Positions 1 through 6,558 of a DNA stretch of 16,874 nucleotides are shown here, in pieces. Made by a program: the position numbers and the translations under genes. Position 1 is the stretch's first letter. Every line of letters begins with the position of its first letter. The stretch comes from Gracilaria caudata (lineage: Eukaryota > Rhodophyta > Florideophyceae > Gracilariales > Gracilariaceae), in NCBI GenBank assembly GCA_030374735.1, contig JASCIV010000557.1, positions 1 to 16,874 of the forward strand. Reading direction: 5' to 3'. The notes under the pieces were generated by a model. It was not told the DNA's origin. It made no database searches and saw nothing but the letters and a program-made list of their open reading frames with translations.

Positions 1-8
1 ATCTCCAA

Positions 9-1571
9 ATGAGTCGCTCCGCCTCCCGCAACGGCTCCTCTTCGGCCGACCCCCGCCTCTACCCCTCCCCTGCAACGCCGCCTTCCGCCTCGGCTCCTCC
101 GCGACCGCCTCTCGCTATCCCCACCGGCTATCCGCAGCCTGGTCGCCCCAGCCGCCCTTCGCCAACGCCCTCCACTCCGAGTACTATCGCGCCTTCCCAT
201 CCGCCCCGCCCCGCTTCCGCTCCCCCATACAACGCGAACACTGAGGCACTGCCGCCCGGCTTCGAGGTCCTCATCCAGCTCGACGCTTCCATCTTCGAGA
301 AGATCAACCCAGATGCCTCTCTCCCGCTGCAATTCCACGGCGTTCCGGCCCTCCCGCCTCCGCAGCCTTCTGCTCCCCTTCTCGTTGTCCAGGGTCCACT
401 TGCGCCCGACCCCCAATCGTCCCAAATGCTTTACTACGCCTTCATCAACACGCGCTCATTCAATTTCCCGCTCATGCCGTCCACTACATGTCGTAGAATT
501 GGTCCAAAGTCCTTCCGCATCAAAGTGGACCACCGTCGCTTTATTATCACCCTAACCCCGTCTACCAATCCGAAGATGGTTCAAGGGTTCATCGCATTGC
601 TGCAGTGGTTCTGCACCTGGAAGGATGTCGAAGGTTCACACATTCCTGTGCGTATGGATGATTCTGCATCCACCGCATCTAGTACTTCACCAACTTCACC
701 AGGTAATGGCACAATTTTCGACAGCGTTGGCGATAAGGTCGTTCAGAGGATTGAGAAGTTCGCCGAAACCTTGAACGCCAAGACGCAAAGCAAACTGGAA
801 AAGCATCAGGTTGTAGCCGCGAGTGCGCGTGAAAGGGGGGATGCCAAGGACGTAAGCCTAGGTGGCAAAGTCACCGTTGGCGCACTCAATGCCACTCAAA
901 AAGTGTTTGCTACCACTGCCAAAGTTACTGGTGCCGCCACTGACAAGATTGCCTCAACACTTGGGCGCAGCGTCACAAGGACTGTGGCTAAGCCTTTGGC
1001 AAACGCTCCGGAGGGTAGTAAGAGAAGGAGATTCTATGTGCAACTCGCTTCCGGATGCTTGGCGGCTGGTCGCATTTTTGTGACTGGCGACCGTCAACTC
1101 AGAATGTATATTGGTAATACTGTAGATTCTGCGGCACTCATGACAGGTGCAAAGTATGGAGCCGAAGCCGAACATGCATGTCGTCAAGTTGGCCATATTA
1201 TAGTGGACGGTGTTCGCATATATAAGTTCCCGTCAGATTTGGGGTATAAATCGCTAATGCAATCAGGAGTTGAAGAAGAGTTGAAGAGGAAAGGCGAGTT
1301 GCCATTACCCCCACCACCGCCAACATACGCTGATGAACCTGCTGATGATTCGCTGGTCAATCCCACTCGAAAAGATTCGGCGCAGAGACAGTCTCCTCAG
1401 CTATCTGTTCCAGACCCGCCGTCTTACTCGTCAACATCCTCATCATCAGTGCCTTCCATGATACAAACGCCTACAGCTCCACGGCAAACTCGATATGAAG
1501 AACCTCAGTTTGAAGAACCTGTCATGCATATTCCATTTCAAGACTTGAGCGTCAATCTTCCAAAGAAGTAA
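9..1571 (+). CDS. Spartin-like senescence-domain protein
   Basis: A 520-residue protein related to the plant senescence/dehydration-associated and animal spartin family, whose members act at membranes, lipid droplets and endosomes. Residues 1-80 are a disordered Pro/Ser-rich leader. Residues about 84-205 resemble the N-terminal module that precedes the senescence domain in plant homologues, with the short segment FNFPLMPS (151-158) at the usual aromatic/Trp-Pro-Leu position. Residues about 235-410 are the senescence domain: an Ala/Gly/Thr-rich amphipathic stretch with repeated KVT, AAT and GRSVTR patterns, then a Gly/Ala-rich helix region (343-400). The acidic Pro/Ser-rich tail has two PPxY motifs, PPTY (437-440) and PPSY (470-473). 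The start is the first Met, but only eight bases precede it and no upstream stop is visible, so an upstream extension is possible. There are no introns. The family call is firm; the cellular role is inferred. Confidence 0.82.
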   Translation: MSRSASRNGSSSADPRLYPSPATPPSASAPPRPPLAIPTGYPQPGRPSRPSPTPSTPSTIAPSHPPRPASAPPYNANTEALPPGFEVLIQLDASIFEKINPDASLPLQFHGVPALPPPQPSAPLLVVQGPLAPDPQSSQMLYYAFINTRSFNFPLMPSTTCRRIGPKSFRIKVDHRRFIITLTPSTNPKMVQGFIALLQWFCTWKDVEGSHIPVRMDDSASTASSTSPTSPGNGTIFDSVGDKVVQRIEKFAETLNAKTQSKLEKHQVVAASARERGDAKDVSLGGKVTVGALNATQKVFATTAKVTGAATDKIASTLGRSVTRTVAKPLANAPEGSKRRRFYVQLASGCLAAGRIFVTGDRQLRMYIGNTVDSAALMTGAKYGAEAEHACRQVGHIIVDGVRIYKFPSDLGYKSLMQSGVEEELKRKGELPLPPPPPTYADEPADDSLVNPTRKDSAQRQSPQLSVPDPPSYSSTSSSSVPSMIQTPTAPRQTRYEEPQFEEPVMHIPFQDLSVNLPKK

Positions 1572-1683
1572 GACTGAGACTGCGCTGCAGGTGGTTCCGA
1601 ACTGTGGCTATCCTTGCAATTCAATTTCCTCGAGTGTCATGCTTTTTTTGAATCTTCGCCTTGACATGTAAGGGTAGATGTGT

Positions 1684-1689
1684 AATAAA
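1684..1689 (+). promoter_or_regulatory. Candidate polyadenylation signal AATAAA
   Basis: A perfect AATAAA hexamer about 113 bases after the stop codon of the spartin-like gene, in a U-rich context. The position fits an mRNA 3'-end signal. A six-base match can occur by chance, and no cleavage site can be seen from sequence. Confidence 0.4.
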
Positions 1690-2780
1690 TCACCCACAGT
1701 GTACACGGCGTTTGTTGAAGCCTGTTAGCAGTATGCGGCGCATGTAAATAGAAAAACCCCGTGAATGTATGTATCGGAGCAGAAACACATCTGGAGCATG
1801 TTTCAAGCCCGGTCAGTGAAGCACCGTTAAACAAATGCGAAAAAAGAAACGAGTCAGTGATGTGCAGCTATGTTCTACATCAAGAAAGTTGCTGTTCTGT
1901 AAGGGATGTAGGGAAGATGCTCCCTCAGAGGAGCCCTCTGTATCGTTGTAATGAAAACAAGGATTCGCAACAACTTTTGAGTGCTGTTAACTAAAATGTC
2001 TACAGCAAGATGCAGCTCTTTCTCGTTAGTGAAGCCATATGGTCAATACGCATCTAAACCCCTTGCTCTCTGCAGCACCGAGCTGTGCCCCACGAAGCGT
2101 TGAAGATCTCAAACAAACTTGATCTCCTTAATCAACCTCGGAAGCCATTTTGAAGAAATATCTCGAGAGCCAATGGGGTTACTTTTCTTAAGGGCACGAC
2201 ATCTCTCTGTCACTCTCTCTCTGTTCATGAATTGCGGGCCTCCTATTAGATGCCACATGGGAGCTTGCTGAAGACCCCAACAACTTAGAACACTTCTATA
2301 CCACAGCCACTAACTACCAAACAATAGCTGTGCTACAGGGACTAGGCAGCAAACAAGAAAGTACTAGGTCCCGCAGGTGTACTAGACAGCAAAGCATTTC
2401 GCTACCGACGCTTATCGCCTTCTTCCTCCCAGTTTTCCTCTTCATTCAACTTCTAGAGACCGCCGGCAGAGGATCATACCACAAAAACAGTCTCAGACAA
2501 TAGCGAAAAAGATACATGACTCCATTCTAATGTTCAAGACTTCCCGTGAGGTCGGCAAATGCTCAATAAGCGTTCCGCTTCCTAGAGGAGAGAGGCACTT
2601 CGTGTTGTCTCCGGAAAAGAGGCTATCATGGATGAATTTCATCTTTCTTCTTCTTTCCGCTCATGACTTTTGCTACGAAGGATATTCATAATCCAAGCGC
2701 ATCAGTCTTCTAGTTTTCATGTACTCCATTTGAGCAAACTATGAAGTTTGAACCTTCAGAAGTTCTTAACGATTGCCGGA

Positions 2781-2816
2781 TGTCTCTGTCTCTCTCTGTC
2801 TCTCTCTTTTTTACAG
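2781..2816 (+). repeat. CT microsatellite ending in acceptor-like TTTACAG
   Basis: A run of CTCT/TGTC repeats passes into a T run and then ACAG followed by GTGC. It is simple-sequence DNA. It also matches the polypyrimidine-tract-plus-AG layout of a spliceosomal 3' splice site. No coding exon is evident downstream, where stops occur in all frames, so the splice interpretation is weak. Confidence 0.45.
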
Positions 2817-3049
2817 GTGCAGTAGTTTAATTACTACTTACTGCAGAGCGTCCCTGTTCAAAGAAACGCTCTCTCACTAGGTAAACCAACACTCTTTCAG
2901 GCCATTTTTTTGACGATTTCTGCAACTGTTAATCCTCGATGATCTGGAGAGGGCGGGAAACATATTCTCCGAGACAAAGTCCGTAATTAGACAAGTGCCA
3001 CAGAAGTTTTTGGCCTTTCTGGGGAGAGAGAACTTTGTTCAAAGTTCTA

Positions 3050-3424
3050 CTACAGCTTAGTAATTAGAGGCTGTTGTCCAAAATAAAGAAGAAGAAAGAA
3101 GAAAGTCCGTAGCGGACAACGTAAAAGAAAATGCTCTATGTCATTGAGCACACCAGGGCGACACTTGCACAATAGTCTCTTCCCTGACAAATGCGACCCA
3201 AGTGCATGGAGAAACGGAGTTTGGCACACGGAAATCTGAGACAGAGATACTTCTGCTTGTCTAAGAGGTACCCTGTTTCCAATAGAAGCTGGTACTGACT
3301 TCAACAGTGATTCCAATCTACGGTGAGCGGATACTCGTCTCTTCACTTCTGCGAAGTCGACGGGAACCGCAAGCTGATTTTCGATTGAGGTGTTCAGATC
3401 ATTGTTTGCCAGCTCATCAACCAT
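3050..3424 (-). pseudogene. Possible relic of non-LTR retrotransposon RT C-terminus
   Basis: A 124-codon open frame not clearly part of any gene. Its distal part has a Cys-Cys-His-Cys arrangement, CKC (86-88) followed by DIEHFLLRCP (95-104), which resembles the C-terminal zinc-knuckle of LINE-type reverse transcriptases, where a C-C pair is followed by HxxLxxC. It is preceded by a basic segment, RRVSAHRRLESLL (29-41), and a TPFLHALGSHLSG stretch (69-81), compatible with the region after the RT thumb. After the motif the frame runs into a hydrophobic low-complexity tail and stops. A stop lies five codons upstream of the Met, and no YxDD catalytic core is visible nearby. If real, it is a short dead fragment. 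The match rests on motif spacing only and could be chance. Confidence 0.35.
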
Positions 3425-3854
3425 ATTGCGGATGTCTTAGGCTTATGCACTGCACCCTTCCTTAGCAGGACAATATCTCTACAGTGCAGGGTGCGGCGAA
3501 TGAGGACAAAACAACATATACTCTCTTGCCCACGCTGATGCAATGGAGTGCATCTTCGTGAACAAAGCTGAAAGCAGCGGAACGCATGGAGACAGCGATG
3601 GAAGTAGGCAGGTTACGGGCTGCAAGGATGATGTACGAAGTACGAAGGGTACGCCTTTATTGCTTGATAATTCTTCGCTCATGACAACTCCCAGCCGCGT
3701 TTATACAAACAAAATACTGTACGAAGTCTTCTATCCACAGATCGGTTTTAAGAAAAATCGCCAAAAATGAGCGTTGACGAGGCAAATCTCAGATCTTCAG
3801 AGAAGAGATCTCAATGCGTGCGCAAGAGCCGTAGACAAAGCACATTTTGCACAC

Positions 3855-3863
3855 AAAATAAAA
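3855..3863 (+). promoter_or_regulatory. TATA-like AAAATAAAA upstream of UVR-propeller gene
   Basis: An A/T-only nonamer about 150 bases before the start codon at 4015, followed by a pyrimidine-rich stretch at 3928-3965. The order TATA-like element, CT-rich leader, ATG is also seen before the gene at 11485. Position and composition suggest a core promoter; the transcription start is not observed. Confidence 0.35.
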
Positions 3864-4014
3864 CTCGCTGCACGCGCTCTGCATCTCGCAGATCGCTGGG
3901 GGCAGAGCACGCCCAAAACCCGCTGACCACGTTCCTTCCCACATTCCTTTCCACCGTCACCTCCGTAGACGCGTCCGCAGGACGCCCTTCCCAGTTTCGC
4001 TAACCGTAGTCAAA

Positions 4015-6183
4015 ATGACCCCTACGGGCTTCCTGCCGCCCCTTCATCCAACCCCCCATCGTCGCCCGCGTATCCAGTGCACGCAACGCCGCCCGAATGT
4101 TGTATGCATGACCTCACGCCGCGAGCTTCGCGAATCCGTTGGCGTCCCCACACAGGAGCGCTTACTAAGACTTGAGCGCGCCCTCGCTGCAGCTATTCTA
4201 CAGGAGCGCTATTCGGACGCCGCTAATTTGCGCGATGCGCTTCAGGCTGCCCGCACTTCTGATCCGTTGCTCGCCAAGCGCGCCGAACTTCAGGCCGCTG
4301 TCGACGGCGAACGTTTTCTCGATGCGGCTCGACTACGGGATGAGCTTGCTGCCTTGACTGAACGCTTCTCTAAACGTGATGCTGGAAGACGTGTGGACCG
4401 TATCATAGTCCTTCGCGGCCGTGCCGAACCAGACAAGGCGTTGCGCGCAGCAACCGTGTCCAGGGACGGCGCCGTGCAGTTGGGACTCGTTCCTGAGATT
4501 TCAGAGAGGAATGCACCTCCGAGGGTGTATCTGCAACCTACCTGGTCACCGAGCGGCGATTTTGTTGCTGTCACAGAGATATCCTTCAGTATAGACTTGA
4601 GCAGACTTGGCAGAGGAGTGGCTATAGCCGATAGTTCTGCTAGAATTATTGTAATGAATGCTTTTGACGGAAGCGTTGTTCGCTCTGTTCCCTTCGCCAA
4701 GCCGCCGTTCTTTTACTTTTGGAGCCCGGATGGTCGCCGTCTGACACTTCTTTCGAATGGTTCTGGGACATCCGCGGCTGCAGTTGCCCTGTCCGCTATT
4801 CAGGTTGTTGCTCCCCCGGGAGGCGGTGGTCTTGACATGGATACAGTTACTGGACCCCTTGCTACGGGACACCCTTTCCTTTACGACATATGCCCACGTG
4901 ATTCAAACAAGACAATTGTTCATATGGGAGACAAGTCAACAGTTGCCTTGGTTCCCATTAGCTCTTTTGGCCATGAGCACAAGTGCATGACTACAAAGGC
5001 AGGTTCATTCGGCGCTCCACAGTGGCACCCAAACGCCGGCAAGGACGGAAGAGAGGTTGTTTTGTTTGTTGAGCGAGATAGGCCTTTCAAAAGGGATCTT
5101 GCTGCAAGTCATGCTCCTTTACGAAACAAAACCAATCCAGAACAGTTGCAAAGGCAACAGGAAGAGAGGGACGACGACAACATCGATGCTGACAAGGCCG
5201 AAGCGTTCGAAAAGTTTCTTACGAACAGCACTTCTCTCCTTGAGAGCGTTCTGCGCAAGGGCGCAGAATCCCTCGGGCTGACACCGAAACGGAACAAAAA
5301 TGAATCCGCATCTCGAAAAGATGACCCCGTCCCCAATGCCTCTGCGCAGGAAGAAGAAGACGATCGGTTCAAAGAGAAAATACGCCGCCTACTACCGAAG
5401 AGGCCCTCGCCAATTCGCGACCAACAGTGGAGTGAACCGTACGTCACGGAGAGCATGGCCAACCGTCTCGTGATGTGCGACATTGATAATCCCGACTTGA
5501 AACGAGTGATTGCCCGCTTTACTGGGATCATGGCCTTCAAGCTATCGCCAAACGGGAACTATCTAGCTACGTTGGTCACCAACCCTACCACAGGGGCAGA
5601 TGAGCTCACGCTATGCACTGGAGATTTCTCTCCTGACTCCGTTGCTGAAACAGAACGACTAAATCGTCTGAAGATTCAAAGTGAGGCCGATATCATACTC
5701 AGCACTCCATACACGAGGGTACTTGCCTTTTTTTGGAGCCCTGACTCCTCCAAATTATTATTCCTCACATCGCTACGCGGCAGTCGAGTCGGAGCAGCGC
5801 AATGGGCGACTTTTGACCTTGAGTCGAACAAAGTCGTGCGGTATGAGAAGTTCATCATGTCTGGTATATACATGCATTGCCTGAATTTCTTTGACCAGTT
5901 TGCAACGTCTATGACGCCGTGGTCACCAGATTCGGATGCCTTTTGCTATCCGGGCAGGGCCCTTACACCTGCGGAGATTGAAAAAGACCTGAACCCTGCC
6001 CCAACGGCCGCTCCTGCTTTGTCCGCCCTCTTTATGCAGAGAGATAGTTCGACCGAAGGAAAGCGATTTAATGCACGAGTTCAAAAGGTTCCTATCACAA
6101 CCAATTCCGTGGGAAAGGTTGAACCAGAGGAACCGGTTACAATTGTTGAGAACGTAGAATATGCCTGTTGGAGCCCTTGTTGA
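4015..6183 (+). CDS. UVR-motif / beta-propeller protein, likely plastid
   Basis: A 722-residue protein I cannot assign to a named family. Residues 1-31 are rich in Arg, Pro, Thr and His with few acidic residues and look like a transit peptide; a second Met at 32 would start the mature-like part. Two helical UVR motifs follow (about 48-82 and 86-118), each with the signature (Y/F)xDAAxLRD seen in UvrB/UvrC, ClpC and plastid UVR proteins, where they mediate protein contacts. The rest contains TolB/DPP-like propeller blade motifs: WSPSGD (177), WSPDGR (236), WHPNAG (337), LSPNGN (510), WSPDSS (574) and WSPDSD (636). A charged, disordered linker (about 355-470) splits the propeller. The last residues are CWSPC, so the frame stops inside what looks like another blade motif. 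That could be blade closure with the N-terminus or a truncation. It is convergent with the next gene. A regulatory or scaffold role in the plastid is inference. Confidence 0.8.
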   Translation: MTPTGFLPPLHPTPHRRPRIQCTQRRPNVVCMTSRRELRESVGVPTQERLLRLERALAAAILQERYSDAANLRDALQAARTSDPLLAKRAELQAAVDGERFLDAARLRDELAALTERFSKRDAGRRVDRIIVLRGRAEPDKALRAATVSRDGAVQLGLVPEISERNAPPRVYLQPTWSPSGDFVAVTEISFSIDLSRLGRGVAIADSSARIIVMNAFDGSVVRSVPFAKPPFFYFWSPDGRRLTLLSNGSGTSAAAVALSAIQVVAPPGGGGLDMDTVTGPLATGHPFLYDICPRDSNKTIVHMGDKSTVALVPISSFGHEHKCMTTKAGSFGAPQWHPNAGKDGREVVLFVERDRPFKRDLAASHAPLRNKTNPEQLQRQQEERDDDNIDADKAEAFEKFLTNSTSLLESVLRKGAESLGLTPKRNKNESASRKDDPVPNASAQEEEDDRFKEKIRRLLPKRPSPIRDQQWSEPYVTESMANRLVMCDIDNPDLKRVIARFTGIMAFKLSPNGNYLATLVTNPTTGADELTLCTGDFSPDSVAETERLNRLKIQSEADIILSTPYTRVLAFFWSPDSSKLLFLTSLRGSRVGAAQWATFDLESNKVVRYEKFIMSGIYMHCLNFFDQFATSMTPWSPDSDAFCYPGRALTPAEIEKDLNPAPTAAPALSALFMQRDSSTEGKRFNARVQKVPITTNSVGKVEPEEPVTIVENVEYACWSPC

Positions 6184-6558
6184 TATTGTGATCGACCGAC
6201 GTGCGTTGTTCTAACACATGCATGGTCAAGACATTCGAAGTGGCCCAAATGATCGCTTATATATGCACTCGAGCACGGTTCAACTTGTCGTAGTCATTTA
6301 CATAAGACACCGAGCAGAATCCCTACTCTTTTTGAATTGCGGGTTGTCCTCGTTTTGAAGCTGAGAGTATTGTAACATGCTATACCTCGCCTACTTGGTG
6401 CGCTCCAGACAATGTAAACGCAATTACTTTGGAAACGTTCTAAACGGGGGTAGCAAAAAACGTGTGCTTGAAAAAGTCATTTGGGTTAGTTGTTAATGGA
6501 AATCTAGACTGCAATCGCTTCAGTTATTCCTTCGCTGTCAGGGAGAGTAGCTGGTATC
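6184..6558. other. Tail-to-tail intergenic spacer
   Basis: 375 bases between two convergent stop codons (UVR-propeller on plus, glycosyltransferase on minus). It must hold both 3' ends. No AATAAA is found on plus and no TTTATT on plus (AATAAA on minus). No open frame, tRNA or other recognisable element was seen. Confidence 0.6.

Larger units (their letters stand above)
1572..4014. other. Intergenic region, no confident intact gene
   Basis: About 2.4 kb between the spartin-like and UVR-propeller genes. It contains a canonical AATAAA at 1684-1689, a plausible polyadenylation signal for the upstream gene. It also holds CT-rich microsatellite tracts near 2203-2225 and 2781-2812, an imperfect 13-bp direct repeat (2341-2353 and 2381-2393), a possible minus-strand retroelement relic at 3050-3424, and a TATA-like plus pyrimidine-rich leader immediately before the next gene. 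Short open frames are present, but none resembles a known family apart from the relic. Confidence 0.6.

Noticed and set aside
3767..4003. 78-codon frame ending 11 bases before the UVR-propeller ATG, as a possible uORF
   Set aside because: The best core promoter candidate (3855) lies inside it, so it is probably not wholly transcribed; SR-rich composition without similarity.
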